Under the pieces are notes generated by a model. The model was not told where the DNA came from. It worked only from the letters and a program-made list of their open reading frames with translations, and did no database searches. A stretch of 64,000 nt of DNA. Source: Phycisphaerales bacterium. Lineage in GTDB: Bacteria; Planctomycetota; Phycisphaerae; Phycisphaerales; UBA1924. The DNA is taken from NCBI GenBank assembly GCA_022072615.1, contig JAJVHS010000081.1, positions 1 through 64,000 of the forward strand. Reading direction: 5' to 3'. Both the position numbers and the translations under genes were made by a program. Shown in pieces: positions 1-7,421 of this stretch (position 1 is the stretch's first letter; every line of letters starts with the position of its first letter).

Positions 1-450
1 CAACGCCAGCCGGTGGGTCGCCGCGGTGATATCACGGATCGCGGCGTCATCCGAGACGATGTACGACGAGAGTCCCTCAACCGTCCTGCCCGCCGCGTGG
101 ATATCCAGATCGATCAGTGTCCGGTCCTCGAAGTGCATCACCCGCAGGTCCGCGTCGATGCGTCCCTTGCGGTTGAGCCAGAACGACCGCCTGACCAGCC
201 CCGGGGTCAGCGCCCGCACGTCCTGGGTGATCATCCGTCCGAGAAACTCGATGCGATCCGGGCCGGTCACCTCAACCAGACCCCGGTGGGGCTGGTCGAG
301 AAGCACCGCCCCGCGCCGGAGCATGGCGTACTCGATCTCCACCGCCGCCAGCGCCGCGACGACCTGCACCGCCGATCCGCCCGACCCGTAGGAAATCAGT
401 ACTGCGCCATGGCGGAGGTGTTCATCGAGCAGCGGGGACGGAGCCGTCAT
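1..450 (-). CDS. YgfZ/GcvT-like folate-binding protein (partial, C-terminus outside window)
   Basis: Partial gene running off the left edge; the first 150 residues are present. The visible part resembles the N-terminal folate-binding domain of YgfZ/aminomethyltransferase-like proteins: a stretch with FLGRMITQDVRAL (about residues 75-87) followed by FWLNRKGRIDADLRV, the usual place of the (K/R)G(R/K) segment of this family. YgfZ proteins help maintain or repair certain Fe-S enzymes, while GcvT is the glycine-cleavage T protein. Which one this is cannot be decided without the C-terminus, but the isolated context without gcvH or gcvP favours the YgfZ type. The ATG at 450 was chosen as start. A TAGTAT hexamer ends 5 bases before it and there is no clear Shine-Dalgarno. 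It lies downstream of the ribF-nrnA-methyltransferase group on the same strand. Confidence 0.7.
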   Translation of the reverse strand, partial: MTAPSPLLDEHLRHGAVLISYGSGGSAVQVVAALAAVEIEYAMLRRGAVLLDQPHRGLVEVTGPDRIEFLGRMITQDVRALTPGLVRRSFWLNRKGRIDADLRVMHFEDRTLIDLDIHAAGRTVEGLSSYIVSDDAAIRDITAATHRLAL

Positions 451-571
451 GGCCAATACTACGGCCCGCCGAACGAGAGGAAATCCCTGCACCCGTGAGA
501 CGGGTATTCTCGCATTCGAGGCTGGCTGCTGACGCTCACCACGAGACGCACGGCCGCGGCCATCGAAGGAC

Positions 572-1462
572 TTACGATGCGGACTTGGTCTTCTGCGAGC
601 CGCGTGCGCCCGCAGCGTGCGGCTTTGCCTCTCCCTGCTTCTTCATGATGAACAGGTAGTTGAACCCGCGCAGGAAGAAATTGCCTTCTTCGGCCGCCTT
701 GTGCCAGTTTCCCCGCTGCAGCTTCTGGTTGTGCCGCACGACGCAGATGATGTCGATGGGCACGAAGTGCTGCCGCAGGATCGCGAAGAGCTCGAACCCG
801 ATCGGCATGAACACGCCCGACGCGGTCCCGACCGGCCCGGTCCGGCCCGGCTGATCCGAACCCGAGCGCTTCCGCCACGAGTCGCTCACGTACAGGGCCA
901 TGTACCGCCGATCCCGCAGCACACGGTGGATCTCCGAGATGACCGCCGCCATCGCGGTGTAATACGCCCGTCCCCCGTCGTCGCCGGCCGCATCGAGCTT
1001 GCCGATGCACGCCGGGTCGTCGGAATAATCCACGTGCGTCGAGTAGGGCGGATCGATGAAGACAAAGTCGGCCTTCGCGTCTTCGAGCGGGATCTTCCGA
1101 GCATCGGCCCGGAAGATGTCCGGGCGTGACGGGGCAAGGTCGTACCCCAGCGCCTTCCGCCCCAGGTCTCGAGCGACGTCGATCGTTGTCCCGCTGCCGC
1201 ACATCGGGTCGACGACCAGGTCATGCTCGCGTGTGTAGCGGGTGAGCAGCTGCCAGATCACCCACGAGGGCGTCGCCCCGACGTACGCCTTGTCGCCCTG
1301 CATGGACCCCGTCGGAGAGTCGTAGTGCTGGCTCGGGTATTCCCAGAGCGTGGTGGTCTGCAGGCGCAGCGGCGGGTTCTTCACGCTGCCGCGGTGCGGC
1401 CCGCGCGGCCGGCCTCCCGCGTCCTGGCGGTCATTGCGGAATGGTGTGGGGGGACGGCTCAC
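572..1462 (-). CDS. DNA methyltransferase, N4/N6 amino-methyltransferase fold
   Basis: A 296-residue SAM-dependent methyltransferase. The SAM-binding motif I is DPMCGSGTT (about residues 85-93) and the catalytic motif IV is DPPY (about residue 138), so the order is I then IV, unlike the second methyltransferase at 26421. The N-terminal segment WEYPSQHYDSPTG and a C-terminal segment ending FLRGFNYLFIMKK frame the catalytic core. Such enzymes methylate the exocyclic amino group of cytosine or adenine in DNA. No restriction endonuclease gene lies beside it, so it looks like an orphan. The start is GTG at 1462; no good Shine-Dalgarno is visible. It follows nrnA with a 29-base gap on the same strand. 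A distant RNA or protein methyltransferase role cannot be excluded because the same fold and DPPY motif occur there. Confidence 0.75.
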   Translation of the reverse strand: MSRPPTPFRNDRQDAGGRPRGPHRGSVKNPPLRLQTTTLWEYPSQHYDSPTGSMQGDKAYVGATPSWVIWQLLTRYTREHDLVVDPMCGSGTTIDVARDLGRKALGYDLAPSRPDIFRADARKIPLEDAKADFVFIDPPYSTHVDYSDDPACIGKLDAAGDDGGRAYYTAMAAVISEIHRVLRDRRYMALYVSDSWRKRSGSDQPGRTGPVGTASGVFMPIGFELFAILRQHFVPIDIICVVRHNQKLQRGNWHKAAEEGNFFLRGFNYLFIMKKQGEAKPHAAGARGSQKTKSAS

Positions 1463-1491
1463 GGGATCTCACTCGCACGGAGTCCTCGCCG

Positions 1492-2541
1492 TTAGCGGGC
1501 GTTGCGGAGCGCCTCGAGCACCAGCCGGCGCGCCTCGTCGATGGGCGCCTGGATCCGAGCACCCGCGGCCCGGATATGCCCGCCCCCGCCGAACTGCCGC
1601 GCGACCTGGTTCACGTCGACGCCGCCCTCGGTGTCCTTGCTCCGTAGGCTGACCTTCGTCACCGGTCGCCCGCGTTCATCCGGTTCCGACTCGGTGAACA
1701 TCGCGACTACGCGGACGGTCTCAATCGTCTGAGCGTAATCGGCAAAGCCGCCCGCGTCGCCCTGCTCGGCGCGCACATCCGAGAAATCCTGGCGCGTGAG
1801 CGACAGGAGCGCGAACCGGCCGTTGTCGAACACCTGCATGCCCGTCAGCGCGCGGCCGAGCAGGCGGATTCGAGCTTCGCGATCGGTCTGTTCGACGACG
1901 CGGTACAGCTCGGCGGCGTTGACGCCGGCATCGAGCAGGTCGGCCGCGACCCGCAGCACGTCCGCGGTCGTGTTGCTGTGGCGGAACCACCCCGTATCGG
2001 TCGCGATTCCCAGGTAGCACGCCTCGGCGACGTCCACCGGCAGATCCCGCATCGAGGCGCGCTGGAGCACCAGCCGGCACAGGTCGGCCACGATCTGGCA
2101 CGCCGCCGACGCTTCGGGCGACACGACGCGTCGCTCCGCCGAGTCCGGATCGCCGTGCCGATGGTGGTCGATCACGACCGCTCGCGCGATTCTGGGGCCC
2201 AGCCACTCCCGCACCTGTTCCAGTTGCGACCACGAACCGGTGTCGACGATGACGATGGCATCGGGTTCGCCGCCCGGGTGCGACTGCTGCTGAAAGTTCC
2301 GCGCGGGCGTATCCCGGATCACTTTCTCGGCAAACGGCGGCATCGGCCCGAAGTACCACGCCTCGGCCGCGGGGGTGTCCTTCGACGGCCGGATCTGGTT
2401 CACCGCTCGGACGATCGCCATCGTCGAACCGATGGCGTCGCCGTCGGGCTTGGAATGAGTCAGCACGACGACGCGGCGCTGCTGCCGCAGCCAGCCCGCG
2501 ATTGCCTCAAGGGACGTGTTGGTCTGCCAGCGGTCGGTCAT
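1492..2541 (-). CDS. nrnA: Bifunctional oligoribonuclease/PAP phosphatase, DHH family
   Basis: A 349-residue DHH/DHHA1 phosphoesterase of the NrnA type, which degrades short RNA oligonucleotides and 3'-phosphoadenosine-5'-phosphate in the cytoplasm. The metal-binding motifs are clear: HSKPDGDAIGS near residue 30 (DxD), IVIVDTGS near 98, VVIDHHRHGD (the DHH motif) near 123, and ATDTGWFRHSNT near 185. The C-terminal DHHA1 domain carries the glycine-rich GGGGHIRAAGA near 320. Length is normal for the family. It sits 18 bases downstream of ribF on the same strand; ribF and nrnA also occur close together in many Gram-positive genomes (rbfA-nrnA-truB-ribF), so co-transcription is likely. The ATG at 2541 is the only reasonable start. 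Confidence 0.93.
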   Translation of the reverse strand: MTDRWQTNTSLEAIAGWLRQQRRVVVLTHSKPDGDAIGSTMAIVRAVNQIRPSKDTPAAEAWYFGPMPPFAEKVIRDTPARNFQQQSHPGGEPDAIVIVDTGSWSQLEQVREWLGPRIARAVVIDHHRHGDPDSAERRVVSPEASAACQIVADLCRLVLQRASMRDLPVDVAEACYLGIATDTGWFRHSNTTADVLRVAADLLDAGVNAAELYRVVEQTDREARIRLLGRALTGMQVFDNGRFALLSLTRQDFSDVRAEQGDAGGFADYAQTIETVRVVAMFTESEPDERGRPVTKVSLRSKDTEGGVDVNQVARQFGGGGHIRAAGARIQAPIDEARRLVLEALRNAR

Positions 2542-2559
2542 GCAACGTGCTCAATGCGT

Positions 2560-3567
2560 TCAGGCGGAATGCCGAGGGTAGGCCGGCGACGGAACGCGGC
2601 CCGGCGTGCGCCCGCGTGTCAGCCTGCGGCAAGACTCGCGGACATCGCGTCCGATCTGGTCGATCAGGTCCTGGACAGAGGAGAACCGCAGGTCCTCGCG
2701 GATCCAGTGCTCGACCGAAACCTCCGCGTGCCAGCCGTACTTCATGGGGAGCGCGGCGGGCTGGCCGGCTTCGGACATCGCGAAGACCTCCATGCGGCGC
2801 TCGAGGCCTCGGAATGTCGGACGACGACCGACGTTGATCGCGGCATCGAACCGGCCGAACGCCGACTGCACGGTTCCGGCGTACACGCCGTCGCCCGGCA
2901 GCAGTACCGGAGTCAGGATGTTCGCCGTCGGATACCCGATGTCCCGTCCACGCTGGTCGCCCTGGACAACTTCGCCGGTGACCGCGTACGGGCGGTTGAG
3001 CAGTCGCCTGGCGTCGCTCACCCGTCCTTGCGAGATGAGCCAGCGGATCAGGCTGCTGGAAGCGCGGACAATGGTCTGATCATCGAGATCGACCTCGACC
3101 GCCGGCTCAACGTGGACTCGGAATCCCCGGTCATCGCCCAGTTTGGCGAGCACGCTGGTCGTCCCAGCCCGGCCCCGGCCAAAATGAAAGTCGTCGCCCT
3201 CGACCACCACCGCCGGTCCCAGCGGCATCAGCACGCGGTCCACGAACTGTTCGGGCGTGAGCGCGAGCAGTTCGCGTGAAGGTTCGAGACGCACGACCTC
3301 GTCCGCTCCGAGGGACTTCAGGAGCGCCGTCCGCGTCTCGAACGTGGTGAGCCGCGCCGGCACCCGGTCGGGTGCGAGGGTCGTCGCCGGGTGCGGGTCG
3401 AACGCCATCACGACCACCCGCCCGCGCTCGCCGGCCGCCCGGCGGCATGCCCGGATCAGCGCGGCGTGACCGATGTGGACGCCGTCGAAGTTCCCGATTG
3501 TCACGGCGGTACTGGCGCCGGTGGGCGAGGTATCGTGCGGGCTCGTTGACGTCTGTTCTGCGGACAT
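2560..3567 (-). CDS. ribF: Bifunctional riboflavin kinase/FAD synthetase
   Basis: A 335-residue RibF protein that phosphorylates riboflavin to FMN and adenylates FMN to FAD. The N-terminal FAD-synthetase domain shows the nucleotidyltransferase signature TIGNFDGVHIGH (about residues 20-31), with FDPHP further on and the segment VVEGDDFHFGRGRAG. The C-terminal flavokinase domain has the PTANI segment in GRDIGYPTANI and the segment GVYAG. An in-frame extension exists up to 3735, but residues before the ATG at 3567 have no family character, and a TACCAT hexamer lies 7 bases upstream of this ATG, so this start is preferred. It heads the minus-strand group ribF-nrnA-methyltransferase. No FMN riboswitch is visible upstream. 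Confidence 0.93.
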   Translation of the reverse strand: MSAEQTSTSPHDTSPTGASTAVTIGNFDGVHIGHAALIRACRRAAGERGRVVVMAFDPHPATTLAPDRVPARLTTFETRTALLKSLGADEVVRLEPSRELLALTPEQFVDRVLMPLGPAVVVEGDDFHFGRGRAGTTSVLAKLGDDRGFRVHVEPAVEVDLDDQTIVRASSSLIRWLISQGRVSDARRLLNRPYAVTGEVVQGDQRGRDIGYPTANILTPVLLPGDGVYAGTVQSAFGRFDAAINVGRRPTFRGLERRMEVFAMSEAGQPAALPMKYGWHAEVSVEHWIREDLRFSSVQDLIDQIGRDVRESCRRLTRGRTPGRVPSPAYPRHSA

Positions 3568-3574
3568 TGGGGCG

Positions 3575-3580
3575 ATGGTA
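3575..3580 (-). promoter_or_regulatory. -10-like hexamer TACCAT of ribF
   Basis: The minus strand reads TACCAT, 7 bases before the ribF ATG, with no Shine-Dalgarno between them. This fits a leaderless transcript and supports the start at 3567. No convincing -35 is visible. Confidence 0.45.
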
Positions 3581-3747
3581 GTAGCGGTGCTGTGAAACGG
3601 TCCGTCCGTCGCTGTTGATGATTTCCGACCAGAAGTGTCCGCCGAACCGCGGCTCGCAACTTTTTCCCGCGGAGAGCTAACACCGGCGACTCGGCGGTCG
3701 TCCTTTCCGTGGCCGGCGATAGTGCCGGCTCCCACGGAGACTCGTCG

Positions 3748-4599
3748 ATGACGCGATCAAAGCAGGCGGGAACTGGTCGAATGAGGCGGCACACCCTTCG
3801 CGGCGCAGCGGTCTTCATCACCTTGGCCTCGCTCGGCGCGGCCGCGCACGGCGGCGGCGAGCGATGCGCCGAGGCGGTCCGATCCCGACCAGGCCAGATC
3901 ACGGTTGCGGCGTCCGTGCTTCTCGGTCCTCCCATGATCTGTCACGAGATCCTCATCGGCAAGGCCAGGAGCCTGCCGTGGGATGGCGGACGCGGGGGCT
4001 CGAGTTCGTCCTACAACATTGAGAAACTCCCTTCCGAGGCCGCGGCGCTGCTCGCGGCCGAGCCCAGCGCCATCGTGCGCATGGAAACGCTCCGCCGGGC
4101 GGCCGTTTACCTGTCGCACGACGAGTCGGACCGAGCCCATGCACTCGCCTGGGAGTTCATCGGCCGGCGCGCCGGCGCCGTGCTCAGCGGTGAAGCCTCG
4201 GGCAAGATCGATCCGCAGGCGTGGTTCGACGTCGCCTACTTCATCGGCTGTCTCAATCAGGTCGGCCTTGGGAAGATCGTGACCCTTGGCGAGGCCGACG
4301 GCATCCCGGGATACCGATTCATGCTCAAGGCCATCGAGGAGGCTGAGAAGTCGCAGTTGAATGCGGGCATGCTCGCGCAGATGCACTTCGGCGCCGCCGT
4401 GATGTCCCACCCCGCGATGCGTCACAAGAACTACCAATACGCGATCGGCACCGTGAACGATGTCTACGACAGGCACGTCCTCGCTGCCCTGAAGTCGTCC
4501 AAGGACGATCAGCTCCTGGAGACGAACCTCTCGGCCCATCTGAGGAACTTCGGCAGCTCCATCGACGACGTCCGCAAGGTCGCCGCCGCGGGCAAGTAA
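3748..4599 (+). CDS. Secreted protein of unknown function
   Basis: A 283-residue protein I do not recognise. From the chosen ATG the N-terminus is basic, followed by a hydrophobic stretch (GAAVFITLASLGAAAHGGG) that looks like a signal peptide, so it is probably exported. The mature part is mostly helical and charged, with no repeats and only two cysteines (CAEA shortly after the signal, ICHE about 25 residues later). The ATG at 3748 has ACGGAGA eight bases upstream; a second in-frame ATG at 3781 would give a shorter and cleaner signal peptide. It is divergent from ribF and is followed by the ECF sigma factor gene in the same reading frame, with its stop only about 40 bases before the likely sigma start. 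A link to that sigma/anti-sigma pair is possible but unproven. Confidence 0.6.
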   Translation: MTRSKQAGTGRMRRHTLRGAAVFITLASLGAAAHGGGERCAEAVRSRPGQITVAASVLLGPPMICHEILIGKARSLPWDGGRGGSSSSYNIEKLPSEAAALLAAEPSAIVRMETLRRAAVYLSHDESDRAHALAWEFIGRRAGAVLSGEASGKIDPQAWFDVAYFIGCLNQVGLGKIVTLGEADGIPGYRFMLKAIEEAEKSQLNAGMLAQMHFGAAVMSHPAMRHKNYQYAIGTVNDVYDRHVLAALKSSKDDQLLETNLSAHLRNFGSSIDDVRKVAAAGK

Positions 4600-4638
4600 C
4601 CACGCGAACAATCCTCGGTCCGACCAAGGAACCGTCCG

Positions 4639-5262
4639 CTGTCCACGCCGCTCGACATCCATCAGGCGATCCTGCCCGCCGCCGGGCAGGATGCCGTTTT
4701 TTCCTGGCATCCCGACTCGGTCGAACCGGCGGACCCCGACGAACTCGATGTTGCCCGCGCGCAAACCGGCGATTCGGACGCGATCGCCCGGCTGTACCAC
4801 CGGCACGGGCGCATGGTCCGAGCCGTCCTGCTCGCGTATTGCACGCCGCAGGATGCGGACGACCTTGTCCAGGAAGTGTTCCTTAAGGCGATGGCCCGTC
4901 TGCCGTCGCTCCGGCGGAGTGCGGCCATCGGACCGTGGCTCGCCCAGATCGCCCGCCGCGAGGCGCTGTCATGGCGTCGTGCGCTCGCCCGCCAATACCG
5001 AGCCGTACTCTCGCTTGCCAAGGATCCGACGCGTCGTCCCGGTCAGCCGTCACAACCGTGCCACGCGGCGGATGACGTGCTCGCCCTCATCCGCCGACTG
5101 CCGGAGGAGTTCCGCGAGATCCTCATCATGAGGTTGCTCGAGCAGCAATCCGGGCCTCGGATCGCGGCCTGGACCGGCCGATCGCACGCCGCCGTCCGTG
5201 TCGCCCTCCACCGCGGCCTGGCACGGCTCAAAGAACTGCTTGCATCGGAGTCCGACCAATGA
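4639..5262 (+). CDS. ECF-type RNA polymerase sigma factor, apparently with a non-standard start codon
   Basis: About 207 residues from the proposed CTG start. Region 2 begins upstream of the first available ATG: DVARAQTGDSDAIARLYHRH is typical of sigma-70 region 2.1, followed by DADDLVQEVFLKAMARL (region 2.2-2.3) and region 2.4. Region 4 follows as ALIRRLPEEFREILIMRLLE and a helix-turn-helix ending ALHRGLARLKELL. The first ATG (4813) would remove region 2.1, so translation probably starts earlier. Between the previous in-frame stop (4597-4599) and 4813 there is no ATG, GTG or TTG. CTG at 4639 has AAGGA nine bases upstream and is my choice. The stop overlaps the FecR-like gene by ATGA, the usual arrangement for a sigma factor with its membrane anti-sigma partner. 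Confidence 0.75.
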   Translation: MSTPLDIHQAILPAAGQDAVFSWHPDSVEPADPDELDVARAQTGDSDAIARLYHRHGRMVRAVLLAYCTPQDADDLVQEVFLKAMARLPSLRRSAAIGPWLAQIARREALSWRRALARQYRAVLSLAKDPTRRPGQPSQPCHAADDVLALIRRLPEEFREILIMRLLEQQSGPRIAAWTGRSHAAVRVALHRGLARLKELLASESDQ

Positions 5263-6308
5263 CCACCGAGAAACACGATGCGGGTCGATCCGCGCCTGTC
5301 CCGGGCGGCGACGACTACGCATGGAGTGCAGTTCCGCCCGGCGACGCAGACGTTCGCCGGATCGAAGAGATGCTGGCGCCGCGGCGTTTCGAGGCGTCGG
5401 CGGTGCGCACGCTGCGCGCTCGCGATCTCCATCACTCCCGCCTGATGCGCACGCCGATGCTCGCGCTGGCGGCGTGCGTCGCGCTCGTTGCGGGCGGAAT
5501 CATCCTGTACCAGTTCGTGCCGCCGAGCGCCGGGCCGCACCCGGGAGGTCTGGCCGAATCCGCGTGGTCCGTCGAGCCTCTCAGCGGCACCGTCACGATG
5601 AACGGCCGCGCCCTCCTGGAAGAAGACCCGCTCGGCGCAGGTCAGTGGATCGAGACCGGCAGCCAGGCCCGGGCATCGCTGTCCGGGAGATCCGTCGGAC
5701 GGGTGACCCTCGAGCCGAACTCACGCCTGCGCCTGGTGAACAGCCGGGAAGCCGAACACCGGCTCGAACTCGCCAGCGGACGCCTGCATGCGTTCATCAC
5801 CGCCCCTCCCCGGCTCTTCGTGGTGGATACGCCCGCGGCCACCGCGGTCGACATGGGCTGCGTCTACGACCTTTCCGTCCTGGAAGATGGCTCGACGCTC
5901 CTGGAAGTCTCCAGCGGGTGGGTTGAACTTGGCGGGCCGGCCCGGACCTCCCGCGTCCCCGCGGGTTATCGGTGCCTGGCTCCGCGCGGCCATGATCCGT
6001 CCGTGCCCGTCCGCACCGAGGCGCCGCCGGAATTCGTCGAGGCCGTTAGGGTGCTCGCCGCGGCCCCGAGCGTGGCCCTGGGCCCCGCCCAGGACAGCCT
6101 CAAGGCGGTCCTGGAGTCCGCCTCGGTGGCGGACGCCGCGACGCTGTGGAACTTGCTGCAGCGGCTCGACGGCCAGCCGCGCCGCGAGATCGCCCTGAAG
6201 CTCGCCCGACTTGTGCCGCCGCCTGACGCCGTCAGCGTCGAAGGAGCCGCGGCCGGCGACCCTGCCATGCTCGAAGCGTGGTGGACCCAGGTCCGCTGGT
6301 CGCTCTGA
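5259..6308 (+). CDS. FecR-like membrane protein, putative anti-sigma factor
   Basis: A 349-residue protein translationally coupled (ATGA overlap) to the ECF sigma gene. Residues 1-65 are cytoplasmic and would hold the sigma-binding part. A single membrane helix lies at about 66-85 (TPMLALAACVALVAGGIIL). The following part resembles the FecR domain: W-x-VEPLSGTVTMNGRALLEEDPL, GQWIETGSQARASL, VTLEPNSRLRLV and DTPAATAVDMGCVYDL, a pattern typical of FecR domains (a threshold or 'do not exceed' beta-rich fold). FecR proteins pass extracytoplasmic signals to ECF sigma factors. No TonB receptor gene is adjacent, so the signal is unknown. The C-terminal 100 residues are helical and unassigned. Its stop lies directly before the his promoter. 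Confidence 0.85.
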   Translation: MTTEKHDAGRSAPVPGGDDYAWSAVPPGDADVRRIEEMLAPRRFEASAVRTLRARDLHHSRLMRTPMLALAACVALVAGGIILYQFVPPSAGPHPGGLAESAWSVEPLSGTVTMNGRALLEEDPLGAGQWIETGSQARASLSGRSVGRVTLEPNSRLRLVNSREAEHRLELASGRLHAFITAPPRLFVVDTPAATAVDMGCVYDLSVLEDGSTLLEVSSGWVELGGPARTSRVPAGYRCLAPRGHDPSVPVRTEAPPEFVEAVRVLAAAPSVALGPAQDSLKAVLESASVADAATLWNLLQRLDGQPRREIALKLARLVPPPDAVSVEGAAAGDPAMLEAWWTQVRWSL

Positions 6309-6324
6309 GGCCGCGGAACTCCTC

Positions 6325-6353
6325 TTGATCGGCGGCCAGACCGGTCGTATCCT
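6325..6353 (+). promoter_or_regulatory. Predicted promoter of the histidine operon
   Basis: TTGATC (6325-6330) and TATCCT (6348-6353) are separated by exactly 17 bases, a good sigma-70-type spacing. Transcription would start around 6360-6364, that is, at or just before the ATG of the leader peptide at 6364, so the leader peptide would be translated from a leaderless or nearly leaderless mRNA. Confidence 0.65.
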
Positions 6354-6363
6354 CTTCCCCGCG

Positions 6364-6432
6364 ATGACGTTTGTTTCTTTCCACCACGGCCACCATCATC
6401 ACCCCCACCCCACTGGGCTGGTGACGGTGTGA
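6364..6432 (+). CDS. hisL: Histidine operon leader peptide
   Basis: A 22-residue ORF, MTFVSFHHGHHHHPHPTGLV followed by two more residues, with seven histidines between positions 7 and 15 (codons 6382-6408). It lies between the FecR-like gene and hisG and is followed by an intrinsic terminator, the classic layout of a his attenuator. When charged tRNA-His is scarce, the ribosome would stall on the His codons and the terminator at 6460-6496 would not form. In E. coli HisL there are seven consecutive His codons; here they are interrupted by Gly and Pro. No Shine-Dalgarno is present; the TATCCT box ends 10 bases before the ATG. The assignment rests on His content plus context, not on sequence homology. 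Confidence 0.85.
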   Translation: MTFVSFHHGHHHHPHPTGLVTV

Positions 6433-6459
6433 CCGCGGTCTGAACGACCGAAGATCACG

Positions 6460-6496
6460 ATCGACGCCGGCCTCAGCCCGGCGTCGATTTGCTTTT
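6460..6496 (+). terminator. Intrinsic terminator of the his attenuator
   Basis: An 11-bp perfect stem: 6460-6470 (atcgacgccgg) pairs with 6478-6488 (ccggcgtcgat) around a 7-base loop, followed by tttgctttt. It lies 28 bases after the leader-peptide stop and 46 bases before hisG. Upstream, a short hairpin (6436-6440 with 6446-6450) and a 6-base match between 6415-6420 and 6474-6479 could take part in the alternative fold, but I could not establish a strong antiterminator by eye. Confidence 0.82.
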
Positions 6497-6542
6497 GGGC
6501 AGATCGATCCGAGCTGGCCGGGCACACAGCGACGGAGCCCAA

Positions 6543-7421
6543 ATGTCCCCACTGATCTCACCGGATAACCCGCTTCGAATCGGACTTCCCAAGGGTCGCA
6601 TGCACGACGGCGTGCTCCAGCTCCTCGCGGAAGCCGGCATCCGCGTCTCGACGTCGGCCCGCGGCTACAGGCCCACGCTCTCGTTGCCCGGGCTTGAGTG
6701 CAAGATCCTCAAGCCGCAGAACATCGTCGAGATGCTCGGCGCGGGCACTCGCGAACTGGGCTTCGCCGGCGCGGACTGGGTGAGCGAGCTGAACGCCGAT
6801 GTCGTCGAGGTGCTCGATACCGGCCTCGACCAGGTCCGCGTGGTCGTCGCCGCGCCGCGGCAGCTCGTCGTCGATGGACGGCTTCCGGACCGTTCACTGG
6901 TGGTCACCTCGGAGTTCGATCGCCTGGCCCGCCGCTGGATCGCGGGCCGCGGCCGCCAGGACAAGTTCGTCCGCTCGTACGGCGCGACCGAGGTCTTCCC
7001 GCCGGAGGACGCCGACTGCATCATCGACATCGCCGCAAGCGGCGCGACCCTCGAAGCCAACAGCCTCGTCATCGTCGAGGAAGTCATGAAGTCGTCCACG
7101 CGGCTCTACGCGTCGCGTGCCGCCTGGGACGATCCTGCGCGGCGCGAACAGATCGAGACGATTGCGATGCTCCTCCGGTCGGTCATCGACGCCCGCCGCC
7201 GCGTCATGCTCGAATTGAACGTCCCGGCCGATCGCTTGGAAGCCGTGGTCGCGGTGCTCCCCTGCATGCGCGAGCCGACCATGGCTCGCCTGCACGGCGA
7301 CGCGGGCTTTGCCGTCAAGGCCGCCGTGCCCCGCGACCGGCTGCCCTCCCTCATCCCGCTTCTCAAGGCCCGCGGCGGCTCAGACATCGTCATCTCGCCG
7401 CTCTCGCAGGTGGTCCCATGA
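6543..7421 (+). CDS. hisG: ATP phosphoribosyltransferase, long form
   Basis: A 292-residue HisG, the first enzyme of histidine biosynthesis, joining ATP and PRPP to phosphoribosyl-ATP. The N-terminus LRIGLPKGRMHDG and the catalytic/PRPP-binding segment DCIIDIAASGATLEANSL are typical. The C-terminal 75 residues (from VMLELNVPADRLEAVVAVLP) form the ACT-like regulatory domain of the long HisG form, which is feedback-inhibited by histidine and does not need HisZ. ATG 6543 was chosen because upstream in-frame residues come from the attenuator region; CGGAG lies about 5 bases upstream. The stop overlaps the start of hisC (ATGA). Confidence 0.96.
   Translation: MSPLISPDNPLRIGLPKGRMHDGVLQLLAEAGIRVSTSARGYRPTLSLPGLECKILKPQNIVEMLGAGTRELGFAGADWVSELNADVVEVLDTGLDQVRVVVAAPRQLVVDGRLPDRSLVVTSEFDRLARRWIAGRGRQDKFVRSYGATEVFPPEDADCIIDIAASGATLEANSLVIVEEVMKSSTRLYASRAAWDDPARREQIETIAMLLRSVIDARRRVMLELNVPADRLEAVVAVLPCMREPTMARLHGDAGFAVKAAVPRDRLPSLIPLLKARGGSDIVISPLSQVVP

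Noticed and set aside
572-1462. Restriction-modification system around the first methyltransferase
   Set aside because: The neighbours are nrnA and a YgfZ/GcvT-like gene; no endonuclease is present.
3568-3747. FMN riboswitch upstream of ribF
   Set aside because: The conserved FMN-element sequences are not visible in the short leader, and ribF appears to be leaderless.
4691-5131. ATG-initiated frame overlapping the sigma factor
   Set aside because: It is in another frame with Arg/Ser-rich composition and no sigma motifs; it does not solve the start problem.
6698-7417. N-terminal extension of hisC through hisG
   Set aside because: The residues are Arg-rich and out of frame with the conserved hisG product; hisC starts at the ATGA overlap.
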